Part shown: positions 50,403 to 60,000 of the stretch, piece by piece | Layout: every line of letters begins with the position of its first letter | Numbering within the stretch: the first letter of the stretch is position 1 | Assembly: GCA_964551475.1 (NCBI GenBank) | Contig: CAZKCI010000129.1 | Coordinates: 1-64,000, forward strand | Reading direction: 5' to 3' | Origin: CAZKCI01 sp964551475 | Lineage (GTDB): Bacteria > Auribacterota > Erginobacteria > Erginobacterales > CAZKCI01 | Length of the DNA: 64,000 nt | Program-made: the position numbers and the translations under genes | The notes under the pieces: model-generated | Seen by the model: the letters and a program-made list of their open reading frames with translations, nothing else | Databases searched by the model: none | What the model was told of the DNA's origin: nothing

Positions 50403-52898
50403 ATGAAAGTCGTAACAGTTCTTCTAACGGTGGCAGCCCTGATCGCCATCCAGCCCGCCCTGCTGAATGCCGGGACACTTGAACTCAGCTATTCCACCTA
50501 CCTTGGGGGTAGCAATAATGAGTACGTGTATGGCATCACGCTGGGGACGGGTGGCGAGGTTTATGTCACCGGGATTACAGTTTCCATTAATTTCCCGACC
50601 TGGAACCCTTACCAGGCGAGTAGCAATGGGAGTGGTGATGCCTTCGTGAGCAGGTTCTCCTCCTCCGGATCCTCGCTCATCTATTCCACCTATCTCGGGG
50701 GGAGTAGTGGTGAGGGCGGGCAGGGAATCGCACTAGGAGCGGGCGGAGAGGTTTATGTCGCAGGGTCTACGGGCTCCGTGGATTTCCCCACCCTTAACCC
50801 TTACCAGGCGAGTTTCAACAGCGGAACCTCGGATGTCTTCGTGAGCAAGATCTCCACCTCCGGCTCCTCTCTTATCTACTCCACCTACCTCGGAGGGAGT
50901 GATAATGATCAGGGGTATGGAATTGCACTAAGAACGGGCGGCGAAGCTTATATAGTAGGGGAAGCTATCTCCAGGGATTTCCCGACCTCCAATCCCTACC
51001 AAGCGAGTCATGCTGGAGGGACCTGGGATGTCTTCGTGAGCAGGCTCTCCACCTCCGGCTCCTCTCTCATCTACTCCACCTACCTCGGGGGAAGTAATGT
51101 TGATGACGGGCTTGGGATCACAGTGGGGCCGGGCGGAGAGGCTTATGTTGTGGGGGGAACTGGCTCCAGCGATTTTCCGACCCGGAACCCTTACCAGGCG
51201 AGTTACGGCGGAATTTATAATGTCTTTGTAAGCAGGCTCTCCACCTCTGGCTCCTCGCTCATCTATTCCACCTATCTCGGGGGGAGTGGTGGTGATGCCG
51301 GGCATGAAATCACACTGGGTACGGGCGGAGAAGCTTATGTCGTGGGGAATGTGGACTCCTGGGATTTCCCCACCGTGAATTCTTACCAGGCGAGTTACGG
51401 CGGAAATTATGACGCCTTTGTGAGCAGGCTCTCCACCTCCGGTTCCTTGCTCATCTATTCCACCTACTTCGGTGGGAGCAGTTGGGATGAGGGTTACGGG
51501 ATTGACGTTGATACAGGCGGAGAGGCTCATATCACGGGGAATACCCAATCCACCGATTTCCCCACCTTGAACTCCTACCAGTCGAGTCGAAACGGATATA
51601 GTAATGCCTTCGTGAGCAGGCTCTCCAATTCCGGCTCCTCACTCGTTTATTCCACCTACCTCGGGGGGACGGTTGGTGAAAATGGGTATGGAATCATACT
51701 GGGGACGGGCGGAGAGGATTATGTCACAGGGTGGACATACTCCACCGATTTCCCGATCTTGAATCCCTACCAGGCGAGTTATGGCGGGGGGACTCTTGAT
51801 ATATTTGTGAGCAAGCTGATCTTCATAACCCCGACCCCGACCCCGAGTCCCTCCCCCAGCCCTTCGCCTACGATTATCCAATGCTTCGATGTCTCCGGGC
51901 AGGTGACCGACAAGTCCACCGGATTGCCCATCACCGGGATTCAGGTACAAGCATTCGTCACGGGGGACTACTCTTCATCGGTCGGCACGGGCGACACGGG
52001 AGGGTTGTTCACCGTTGCCCCCTGCACTCACTACACCAACGGGACGGTGCGAACCGAGGCACACAAGCGTGGGTATCTGCCTTTCTTCTCTGTCTCGTCC
52101 TATACGAACTGGTCCGAAGTCACCGGCATTAGCATTGAGCTTATCCCCTCCCTTTTCCCTCAGGGAGTCGTTTCCAGTGACTATGACGGTAACGGCACCT
52201 CGGATACCGCCGTATTTCAGCTGCCGGAACGGATCTGGGCGGTCAGGAATGTCACCCGGATCTATTTCGGGGGAGAAAACGATGAGCTGGTCCCCGCCGA
52301 TTACGACGGGGACGGCACCACCAACGCCTGTATCTTCCGTCCGGCGAACGGGTACTGGGCGATTTACAACCTCACCCGTTACTACTTCGGCAGTATCGGA
52401 GCCATCCCCGTTCCCGGAGACTACGATAATGATGGCACAGATGAACTCGCGGTCGTTCGGGCATGGGACAGCCTCTGGTCGGTGCGGGGATTCACGCGCT
52501 TCTACCTCGGATCCACCTATGACCAGCCGGTGCCCAGGGACTTTAATGGCGACGGGGTTCCGGATGCCGGGATGTATCGCCGCACCGGCGGGATGTGGGC
52601 AATCCGGAACATCACCCGGGTGTATTTCGGCTCCAGCGACGATCTGGTCCCCGGCGACTACAACGGGGCGGGCTTTTGGGAGGCGGGCATCTTCCGCGAA
52701 TCCACCAGCCTCTGGTCAATCCGGAACGTGACGCGGCTCTACCTGGGGAGCACGAATGATTGGGCAGTACCGGCGGACTACAACCAGGACGGCACAGATG
52801 AAGCCGGCATCTTCCGCAATTCAAACGGCTTGTGGTCGGTGGTCAACACGACCCGTGTGTATTTCGGGGGACCTGACGATATCCCTGTTACCCGCTAA
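50403..52898 (+). CDS. Surface protein: seven SBBP repeats, carboxypeptidase-regulatory domain, six-repeat C-terminal domain
   Basis: The ATG at 50403 has GGGGAG six bases upstream (the ATG at 50397 has no spacing). The 831-residue protein starts with a signal peptide ('MKVVTVLLTVAALIAIQPALLNA'). It has seven SBBP units ('SYSTYLGGSNNE', 'FVSRLSTSGSSLIYSTYL'), a short 'PTPTPSPSPSPSP' stalk, and a domain of about 90 residues starting 'CFDVSGQVTDKSTGLPITGIQV' (carboxypeptidase regulatory-like). Six C-terminal repeats follow ('DYDGDGTTNACIFRPANGYW', 'NITRVYFG'), ending 'GPDDIPVTR'. It is a paralogue of 19619-22447 in which a binding-type Ig domain replaces most of the stalk. Confidence 0.82.
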   Translation: MKVVTVLLTVAALIAIQPALLNAGTLELSYSTYLGGSNNEYVYGITLGTGGEVYVTGITVSINFPTWNPYQASSNGSGDAFVSRFSSSGSSLIYSTYLGGSSGEGGQGIALGAGGEVYVAGSTGSVDFPTLNPYQASFNSGTSDVFVSKISTSGSSLIYSTYLGGSDNDQGYGIALRTGGEAYIVGEAISRDFPTSNPYQASHAGGTWDVFVSRLSTSGSSLIYSTYLGGSNVDDGLGITVGPGGEAYVVGGTGSSDFPTRNPYQASYGGIYNVFVSRLSTSGSSLIYSTYLGGSGGDAGHEITLGTGGEAYVVGNVDSWDFPTVNSYQASYGGNYDAFVSRLSTSGSLLIYSTYFGGSSWDEGYGIDVDTGGEAHITGNTQSTDFPTLNSYQSSRNGYSNAFVSRLSNSGSSLVYSTYLGGTVGENGYGIILGTGGEDYVTGWTYSTDFPILNPYQASYGGGTLDIFVSKLIFITPTPTPSPSPSPSPTIIQCFDVSGQVTDKSTGLPITGIQVQAFVTGDYSSSVGTGDTGGLFTVAPCTHYTNGTVRTEAHKRGYLPFFSVSSYTNWSEVTGISIELIPSLFPQGVVSSDYDGNGTSDTAVFQLPERIWAVRNVTRIYFGGENDELVPADYDGDGTTNACIFRPANGYWAIYNLTRYYFGSIGAIPVPGDYDNDGTDELAVVRAWDSLWSVRGFTRFYLGSTYDQPVPRDFNGDGVPDAGMYRRTGGMWAIRNITRVYFGSSDDLVPGDYNGAGFWEAGIFRESTSLWSIRNVTRLYLGSTNDWAVPADYNQDGTDEAGIFRNSNGLWSVVNTTRVYFGGPDDIPVTR

Positions 52899-53284
52899 TT
52901 CAGTCTGAATAGCGAGAAAGGGCGGTTTCTCCAGGAATGGGGAGGCTTGCTCTTTTTCTGTCTGGGTTGAGAAGAGGTAAAGAAAGCCCGAAGTCTACGT
53001 TCGGTTACCTTCCGGCCAGGTAGTGAATCTCCCATCCTACTCACCGTTTGTTGGATGTCCTGGGGTAGTTTGAGGAGGCGGAGCATCTGGCTGATCAGGG
53101 CAGGGGAAACACCGACTTTCCGGGCGAGGGCGGTCTGGGTGTCTATGCCGGGGGTTTCCAGGAGGTATTTATACTTTCGGGCAAGGAGGAGGGGGTTAGG
53201 ATAGGTTCGGACTGGCTTGATGCGCCTTCGCTCGGCCTCGAAGACATAGTCGAATGTGTCCCAGATCAGGGTTCGCTCCGCCAT
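52895..53284 (-). CDS. Small ParB/KorB-type helix-turn-helix protein
   Basis: A 129-residue protein with 'NPLLLARKYKYLLETPGIDTQTALARKVGVSPALISQMLRLLKLPQ', the HTH of ParB-like proteins (helices at about residues 45-75). It lacks the ParB nuclease domain. It converges on the SBBP gene with a four-base overlap of the stops, and its C-terminal codons run through the terminator hairpin region, so its original 3' end may have been altered. A decayed copy lies at 54880-55060, in the same position relative to the next surface gene. Confidence 0.6.
   Translation of the reverse strand: MAERTLIWDTFDYVFEAERRRIKPVRTYPNPLLLARKYKYLLETPGIDTQTALARKVGVSPALISQMLRLLKLPQDIQQTVSRMGDSLPGRKVTERRLRAFFTSSQPRQKKSKPPHSWRNRPFSLFRLN
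52919..52957 (+). terminator. Degenerate terminator after the SBBP gene
   Basis: 'GGCGGTTTCTCC' and 'TGGGGAG' match the terminators at 22473 and 54828, but the 3' arm has changed; CTTTTT follows. Confidence 0.45.
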
Positions 53285-53289
53285 TGGAC

Positions 53290-53355
53290 CGGGGAGTTCC
53301 GCTTTCTATCCCGCATCGCCTAGACTGGTTAACTTGGGTGAGTGCGGGATTTTTG
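53290..53355 (+). other. Structured intergenic hairpin, family A copy 2
   Basis: Nearly identical to 19349-19420: 'GGGGAGTTCCGCTTT', then ATCCCGCA...TGCGGGAT (53308-53350) with an inner 'GACTGGTTA' loop and TTTTT. It lies just upstream of the divergent HTH gene and before a family B leader. Confidence 0.6.
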
Positions 53356-53379
53356 CTGCTCAGGAAAACAAAATTCATT

Positions 53380-53517
53380 GACCGCCCCCAGACTGAGAAG
53401 GCATAGTCCAAGCTGCTGGTTTGCTCTCCCAGATGGAATGCATCTTGAAATCAGACTGGGGAACCGAAGTCCAACAATTCTGACCCGGCTCGGATAACGA
53501 TATCCGGCCGGGTTTTT
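53380..53517 (+). promoter_or_regulatory. Conserved leader RNA with terminator hairpin (family B, copy 4)
   Basis: TTGACC (about 53380) and GCATAG 17 bases on could be the promoter. 'CAGACTGGGGAACCGAAGTCC' is followed by 'CTGACCCGG' and the hairpin (53484-53512; CCCGGC-T-CGGATA, ACGA-containing loop, TATCCGGCCGGG) with TTTTT. The upper part is diverged from copies 2 and 3. It precedes the gene at 53561 by 44 bases. Confidence 0.6.
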
Positions 53518-53560
53518 GTCCCTAGAAGAGAAAAGAGGATACTATTAAAGCGGAGGGAAA

Positions 53561-54790
53561 ATGAAAAGATGGGCTATGGGTATGTTCGTGCTGTTGGGCA
53601 TAAGCATCGGTTTGGTTTCCATGGCCGCTGATTTCAATGGGGACGGTCGGGATGACATCGCAGTCTATCGTCCCGCGGAGGGTCTTTGGGCTATCCGGAA
53701 CCTGACCCGCGTGTACTTCGGCAGTTCCCTGGACGAACCGGCGGCCGGCGACTACAACGGGGACGGCACAGCCGAGACAGTGCTCTGGAGACCTTCAACT
53801 GGGATGTGGGCCATTCGCGGTGTGACGCGTGCGTATTTCGGCGTATCCTCCGATCTTCCCGGGGGGGCAAGCTCAAACCCTTGGGCTCCGACCGTGGGCG
53901 GCATCTTATATGCCGGCGGCAACGTCGGCATTTGGGCGACCGATACCGGCCCCCTGGTCGAACTCGACATTTACGATAACGGCGGCGACGGAACGCCCCG
54001 TATTCGGCTGACCGGAGAGGATGTCGGGTGGGACGAGTCCGTCATCGAATTCTGGAATGCTTGGATGCCGGGAATGAGCATAGGTTATTACCCTAAAGAA
54101 ATGGCAATGAAAATTCGCGACGACGGTACTAATGAGGATCTGGTGGTGATTGGAGAGGGACCCGCAGAGGGAGCCACCATGTCCGTTCTCTGCGGAAACA
54201 TGAAAGTCGGCTTCGATGACCCCCTGCCCTCGGAACAGCTGGCGGTCAAGATGGCGGGGACGACTTGGTCCGATCACCACTTCGCCCTAGTGGCCTCCGC
54301 TAGTGATGATACGTGGGATTTTACGGTCGGGACCAACAATCGGCTGTATGTCGGGTACAACGAGGTCTCGAAGTTCGTCATGCAGACCTCCGGCAACGTC
54401 GGAATCGGGAATACCAACCCGGCGTATCTTCTTGCGATGGAGTCGAGCGGGGGGGGGTACTACAGCGCCACCGACCACTCGTGGCACAACGGCTCGAGTC
54501 GGACGATCAAGGATGACATCCGGCCGAACGAGGTGGACGTCCTCAAGATGCTCGACGAGGTGAAGATCGTCAACTACCGCTTCAAAAGCGAGGGAGCAAC
54601 GGAGGGGTCAGCCCCCGGCCACATCGGCTTCATCGCGGAGGAGGCCCCAGATTTGCTGACCGGGAAGGACAAGAACAGTATGGCGACCGGAGACTGCATC
54701 GGATTCCTTCTGGCGGTAGTCAAGGAACAGCAGAATACGATCTCATCCCTGGAAGGCAAGGTTGCCAGTCTAGAGGAGAGGCTGAAGTAA
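53561..54790 (+). CDS. Surface fibre-like protein: two FG-GAP-like repeats plus C-terminal S74 intramolecular chaperone
   Basis: The 409-residue protein has a signal peptide (about residues 1-22) and, at the N-terminus, two units of the shared repeat ('DFNGDGRDDIAVYRPAEGLW', 'NLTRVYFG'). A glycine-rich beta region follows ('NVGIGNTNPAYLL', typical of trimeric fibres). A peptidase S74 / endosialidase chaperone domain starts at 'SSRTIKDDIRPNEVDVLKML' (about residue 310) with 'HIGFIAEEAPDLL' and a C-terminal helix 'EQQNTISSLEGKVASLEERL'. S74 domains help fibres trimerise and then cut themselves off. GGAGGG precedes the ATG. It is downstream of family A and B elements. Confidence 0.82.
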   Translation: MKRWAMGMFVLLGISIGLVSMAADFNGDGRDDIAVYRPAEGLWAIRNLTRVYFGSSLDEPAAGDYNGDGTAETVLWRPSTGMWAIRGVTRAYFGVSSDLPGGASSNPWAPTVGGILYAGGNVGIWATDTGPLVELDIYDNGGDGTPRIRLTGEDVGWDESVIEFWNAWMPGMSIGYYPKEMAMKIRDDGTNEDLVVIGEGPAEGATMSVLCGNMKVGFDDPLPSEQLAVKMAGTTWSDHHFALVASASDDTWDFTVGTNNRLYVGYNEVSKFVMQTSGNVGIGNTNPAYLLAMESSGGGYYSATDHSWHNGSSRTIKDDIRPNEVDVLKMLDEVKIVNYRFKSEGATEGSAPGHIGFIAEEAPDLLTGKDKNSMATGDCIGFLLAVVKEQQNTISSLEGKVASLEERLK

Positions 54791-54827
54791 CCGGCCCAGA
54801 CTGCGGTCATCGCTGGACGTATAAGAA

Positions 54828-54865
54828 GGGCGGTTTCTCCAGCGATGGGGGAGCCGCCCTTTTTT
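54828..54865 (+). terminator. Terminator after the S74 fibre gene
   Basis: GGGCGG-TTTCTCC pairs with GGGGGA-GCCGCCC (to 54859) around AGCGAT, and TTTTTT follows. Same design as 22473. Confidence 0.85.
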
Positions 54866-54879
54866 ATCTCGATTGGAAG

Positions 54880-55060
54880 GTGAGAAACGTCCGTAGCTTA
54901 CGTTCTGCTATTGCTTGGGAAGATAGCGGATCCCCATCCGAATCACCGATCGCTGGATATCCGGGGGTAGTTTGAGGAGGCGGAGGAACTGGCTGATACG
55001 GGCTGGCCAATGAACGGAGGATTGGGCGGGTAGGAAAGGAGTCGTCAGAACTACGCTGAT
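54880..55060 (-). pseudogene. Decayed copy of the ParB-type HTH gene
   Basis: Positions 54895-55000 resemble 52985-53095 ('GGTAGTTTGAGGAGGCGGAG', 'CTGGCTGAT'). The minus strand still encodes 'ISQFLRLLKLPPDIQ', but stops and shifts interrupt it. Its place after a surface gene mirrors 52895-53284. Confidence 0.6.
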
Positions 55061-55199
55061 TTCTCTTTCCCGCTTGCCCGTTGTTTTTAGACTCGCCCTG
55101 TGCTTTCCCGCTCGATTTGCTGTGCCGGGCGGCTGGTGATCGAAGGGGCCTCAAGATTCATGGTCCGCCCCGCTTTATACCTGCAGCGACTCAAACCTC

Positions 55200-55490
55200 C
55201 CCCCTGGCCCACATCAACCTGCCTGCCGCCCACACCCATCACGACAACTTCAGCCCGCCCCTTCCAATTCCGGCCCCATCTCAATCCGTACCCTGGCCCA
55301 TACCAACCTGCCTGCCGCCCACTCTCAGCACGACAACTTCAGCCCTTCATCCCCTTCACATCCAACCCCTCTCCCTTTTCCCTCTTCTCATGGGCTGCTC
55401 GATCAATATGGGCCGAACTGGGAAGCATATAACGGGCATCTTCACAACAAGCTCATCCCCTTTTCCCCAACCTTCCCCATCGGCCCTCCC
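55200..55490. repeat. Intergenic repeat C, tandem copies 2 and 3
   Basis: 'ACCTGCCTGCCGCCCAC' followed by 'CACGACAACTTCAGCCC' occurs twice (about 55215 and 55305). The right part ('GGGCTGCTCGATCAATATGGGCC') matches 50110-50150. No gene is supported from 55061 to 55540. Confidence 0.55.
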
Positions 55491-55543
55491 GTAGCCATAT
55501 CTCGATAATCCACCTTGCTTCCCTCTTACTTCAAATGTTTTAC

Positions 55544-55680
55544 TTGACTTTCGGGGCAGGCAACCTATAGAATACCGGTCAACCTTTGGAAGACGCGCTA
55601 TGCTCTATATAGGGGAGAAGCCGATTTTGACCTTTGGCCCGCCGCTGGATGTTTAGTCCGGGGCAGGTTGTTTCAATACT
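55544..55680 (+). ncRNA. Candidate small RNA or leader, copy 2
   Basis: TTGACT (55544-55549), 16 bases, TATAGA (55566-55571). 'TTGGAAGAC.CGCTATGC..TATATAGGGGA' and the 'CCCGCCGCTGGATGT.TAGTCCGGGGC' hairpin are shared with 47572-47703. The last stem base pairs and T-run are weaker. The IS630 element follows within 40 bases. Confidence 0.55.
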
Positions 55681-55710
55681 GGGATATCTGAAACCATGCT
55701 TAAGGAGGAT

Positions 55711-56793
55711 CTAGTGTGGTGTCACTAACGCTTCTTTACAATGGGCGATTTTGCCCAAGATAAAATCGGCATTTTTGGTCCAGGTAAAGGTTTTGGGAGT
55801 CTGGTTGTAGTGCTCAAGGTACTCAGTGATGGCTGCAATCAGTTCGGAAACGCTACGGAAGGTGCCTCGCCGAATGCGCTTTTGAGTGATCTCGCGGAAC
55901 CAGCGTTCTACCATGTTGAACCACGAACTGCTGGTAGGGGTGAAGTGCACGTGAAAGCGAGCATGTTTCCGTAACCAACGCTTGACGGGGGGACTCTTGT
56001 GGGTGCTGGAGTTGTCGATGATGATGTGAAGGTCAAGATCGGGAGGGGTCTGCTGTTCGATCTGATTCAGGAACCGGATAAACTCTTTGGACCGATGCCG
56101 AGGCAGACACTGGCCGATGACCTTTCCATCGAGCAGGCTCAGAGCGGCGTAGAGCGTAGTGGTTCCGTGCCTTTTGTAATCATGGGTCTGACGCGCAGGG
56201 ATTCCAGGTCGCAACGGCAAAAGGGGTGCCGTACGATCCAACGCCTGAATCTGACTCTTCTCATCCACCGACAACACCAGGGCTTTATCAGGCGGATTCA
56301 TGTACAACCCCACAATGTCGCGCAACTTCTCCACAAAATGCGGATCACGAGAAAGCTTAAAGGTCTCGACTCGATGAGGCTGCAATCCGTGTTGTCTCCA
56401 AATGCGGTGAATCGTCTGGTGGGATACACCTTGCGTCACGGCCATCGTCCGCGTGCTCCAATGGGTGGCTGCGACCGGCGTGCTCTGCAAAGTAGCTTCG
56501 ACAATGCGCTGCACCGTAGCCGCCTCGATCCGTTTCTTTCGTCCAGGACGGGCTGCGTCCTGCAACAGACCCGGCACGCCCCGTTCGGTGAAACGGTGTC
56601 GCCACAGCAACACCGTTGGCCGGCTGGTCTGCAGTTCATTCGCAATGGCGTGATTCGGCATTCCTTTCCCGGCCATAAGAACGATTCGTGCCCGCAACGC
56701 CACTTTCTGAACGGTGCGTCCAGAGTTCACGAGGGACTCCAGTCGTTTCCGCTGATTCGAATCTACGTATAACGCAGAGGCTGGTGTAAACAT
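55711..56793 (-). CDS. IS630-family transposase
   Basis: A 360-residue DDE transposase. The N-terminal HTH region is 'GMPNHAIANELQTSRPTVLLWRHRF'. The catalytic domain has 'LVLSVDEKSQIQALDRT' (first Asp), 'LHIIIDNSSTHKSPPVKRWL' (second Asp) and 'TPTSSSWFNMVERWFREIT' (Glu), the IS630/Tc1 DDE pattern. Frame and length are intact, so it may be active. The stop codon TAG uses the TA of the target site (55712-55713) plus one flanking base, outside the element proper. Confidence 0.92.
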   Translation of the reverse strand: MFTPASALYVDSNQRKRLESLVNSGRTVQKVALRARIVLMAGKGMPNHAIANELQTSRPTVLLWRHRFTERGVPGLLQDAARPGRKKRIEAATVQRIVEATLQSTPVAATHWSTRTMAVTQGVSHQTIHRIWRQHGLQPHRVETFKLSRDPHFVEKLRDIVGLYMNPPDKALVLSVDEKSQIQALDRTAPLLPLRPGIPARQTHDYKRHGTTTLYAALSLLDGKVIGQCLPRHRSKEFIRFLNQIEQQTPPDLDLHIIIDNSSTHKSPPVKRWLRKHARFHVHFTPTSSSWFNMVERWFREITQKRIRRGTFRSVSELIAAITEYLEHYNQTPKTFTWTKNADFILGKIAHCKEALVTPH

Positions 56794-56849
56794 GCCCCAG
56801 GTTACGACATGGGGACGGTTATTGTAAAGATATATCTGTTACACTACAC
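55714..56849. mobile_element. IS630-like insertion sequence
   Basis: The ends are GTGTGGTGTCACTAACG (left) and, inverted, GTGTAGTGTAACAGATA (right), both ending with CTTTACAA inside. TA dinucleotides flank both sides (55712-55713 and 56850-56851), the expected IS630 target duplication. It separates candidate small RNA copy 2 from the leader of the DUF11 gene. Confidence 0.85.
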
Positions 56850-56850
56850 T

Positions 56851-56955
56851 AGTTCACACAGACTTTACAAGAGACTTTGTGAAGACGAACGCGGGCGTCA
56901 AGATTCGGTGTTACTGACCCGGGCAACTCCCGTCCTCGGAGGTAGGGTTATACCC
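56851..56955 (+). promoter_or_regulatory. Diverged family B leader before the DUF11 gene (copy 5)
   Basis: 'AGTTCACACAGACTTTACAAG', 'GAGACTTTGTGAAGAC' and 'TTACTGACCCGGGC' align in order with 50275-50350. The end forms CCC..CCT-CGG-AGG..GGG followed by TTATA. The IS630 element is inserted at its 5' edge. Confidence 0.4.
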
Positions 56956-57057
56956 CACAACTAAGGATCAGCTTAGACGGAGTATTGTGCCCTAAAATCA
57001 ATCATAAATTATGGAAATTGTGCACCCACCTGATCACCGCTTGCTGGAGGGAAACAG

Positions 57058-60000
57058 ATGAGATTAAAAACATTGAGCGGTATTCTGGCTCTTGCCTCCA
57101 TCCTGTTTCTTCCCCGAATCGGTTTTCCCCTGGTCGTCTCCCTCACTGGTACGGAAGAATCGAACCAGTGCGAGGCGCACGCCTACTACATCGCAGTCGA
57201 GAACCCATCCTGGGCCGCCCAGACCGCCGAAAACATCGTAATCGAGAACGCGATGCCGCCGGACGGCTTCGTCTTTCAGAACGACTCGTCGGTCATCGCC
57301 GCACCCCTGGGAACGCTCTCCGGTTCCGCGGCAAACCCAGCCGTCGCCAGCGACGGCCTGACTTGGGACCTCGACACGCTTTTCGGTTCCTCCGTCTACC
57401 TCGCCCCCGGCCAGACCCTCGACCTCGTATTCCAGATGGAGGTCGATTGCGACGGCATAAGCGGGCAGGACGACGCCAAGGTCATCTTCGATTTCCCCTC
57501 CCCGAACCAGCAGAGCGACGCCGACTCTCTTTTCATCACCGTCAACCCCGGCGACATCAATGTCCTCAAAACCCCGGTTGTTCAGCAGGCTTCGCTCGGG
57601 GACTGGGTGACCTTCACGGTGAAGGTGGAGTCGAGCGGTCTCGGCTCTATCAAGAACGTCGTGGTTCGGGACACCCTCGCTTCCGGCCTCGCCTATGGTT
57701 CGGCCAACCCCGCCCCCCAGGGCGGAGGCGGACCGGACACCTACTACTGGACGAGCGCGGAGATCCCCGCTCTGGCCGAAATGCCGGCCGATAGCGCGGT
57801 GGAGATCGCGCTCACCGCCCAGGTGGTCTCCTGCGAGGACATCATCAACGACGCCGACGCGATCTTCGGCTGCGCGGGTATGGTCTCCGTCCCCGATTCC
57901 GTCTGCCTTGACACCGGCGGCGAGGTCCCGCCGGGGACCGCCATCGCCACCATCGATTTGGTCGAAAAGCATCCCGCCCTTGCCTTCGCCCTCGCCCCGG
58001 GGATGACCGGGATCGAGTACTGCTCACAGACCACGATCACCGTCACCGTGACCAACGGCGATCCCGTCACCCCCGATCCCGCAGTAGGGCCCGCCTACGA
58101 CCTCGTCCTCGACACCAACCTGAACACCACCGGCTACGACGTGACCAACGTGACCGGGGCGTCCTACAACAGCGGGAACGGGGAGTTCACAGTGGGGACG
58201 GTCCCGGAAAACGCGGACGTTGTTTTCACCTACGACATCGGCTGGCCGGACGGCGCCTGCCCTCCCAACGCCTCCTCCCAGAACACCCTCTGGACCCCTC
58301 TCTATAAAGACGGCTGCGGACACCCCTTCGCCCCGCCGGTCGCCATCTACCCGATTTCACTGACCGGCCTGCCTTCACTCTCCATCTCCAAGAACAACCC
58401 GGGAGTGGTCAACGGCGACGATACCATCACCTTCACCGTCGAAGTGAACTACGAGGGGCCCGACGGGTTCGCGCCGACCATCACCGATGACTACCCGGCG
58501 GGGTGGGACAGGCAGTCCATCTCCGACGGCGGCTCCGACGATGGAGACAAGATCAGTTGGACCGGCCTCACTCTGAACGACGGGGACACACTCCAGGTGA
58601 GCTTCCAGATGGTCGCCCCCGGCAGCGACCCCTGCGCCGGCCCAGCGCCCGGACTCTACACCAACACCGCCACGGTGACCGCCGGGACCGACTGCCGCGG
58701 CTGTGCCATCTCCGGCGATTCTGAATCCGTCACCTTCCCGGTCGAGGATACCCCCGGCTGCGATAGCGACAACTGCGTCGCCTCGGTCGCGCTCTCCGGC
58801 GGCGGGACGGCCGAGGTATGCACCGGCCTTTCCTACACCGTCACCTATACCCTGGGTACGGGCGATCTCCCCTCCGACTGGTCCTCCGCCGAATTCCGTT
58901 CCAGCATGGAGCTCGACCAGACCCCGGTCTCCCTGGACGAGGTCAGCGTCGACGGCTTTAGCTACCAGACCTATGTCACCGACAACGGCGGCGTGGGGGG
59001 AACCTACGTCGTCGACCTCTCCGGCCTCGACTCCTCTCCCGCCCTTTCTCCCCAGAGTGCGGCTACCCTCCAGGTCAGCTACACCTTCACCGCCGTCGAC
59101 ACGGTGGGCTCCGCCTGGGAGCGGACCGACCTCGACCTCGGCAGCGGCTGCGGGGTGGAGACGAACTGGATCGCCGTTTCGGTCGAACGGACGGGCGTGG
59201 AGGTCTTCCTCTCCGGCCCCCAGATCATCGACTCCTGCGGCATCGACACCTACACGATGTCCCTCACCAAGAACGGCTACCTCGCCTACGACCTCCTCGC
59301 CGTCTTCGGCCTCGACCCCGACGGCGATGGTGACGACAACTACTACTACCTCCCCGGGTCCACCGTTTTCACGGGGACCTTCTCCGACCAGAGCGGGACA
59401 ATCTTCGCCTTCGAGCCGGACACCGGGACGCCGGGAGAGCTCCGTTGGGATTTCGCTGCTCAAGGCTCCGGGACCGGCGATCTCAGCGCGGTGGGATCCA
59501 TTCAAATCGACCTCCGCTCCCCCTGCACCGCCGACGTTCACACTTATTACGCCCGAGCTGAATACAACGACCGCTGCGACAACGGTTCGACCCCGCGGGA
59601 GTCCGTCGTGGCGGCTGGGCCGGCCCAGCCGCTCTGGGTGCGCACCCCCGATATCTCGATCAGCAAGCGGCCCGAAAAGTACTACGCGACCCAGGAGCTG
59701 GCGATGTGGTCGATCAACCTTCTGAACGGGGGGGACGGCGCCGCCTACAACGTGATGATCATCGACACCCTCTCGACCGACCTCTCCTACTATTACGGGA
59801 GCCCGGTCCCGGAGTCCGTGGCCGGGAAGACCGTCACCTGGAATTTCCAGTCCCTCACCGCCACCTGGGGCGGCCTCTCCGACCTCGACGGCGAAGGATA
59901 CATCAACGACCTTCTCCCCGGCGGCAACGTCGGGGTGACCCTTACCGCCTCCGTCGATGGCTGCAACGACATGGTCGACCGCGTCTATGGCGCCTGGGGC

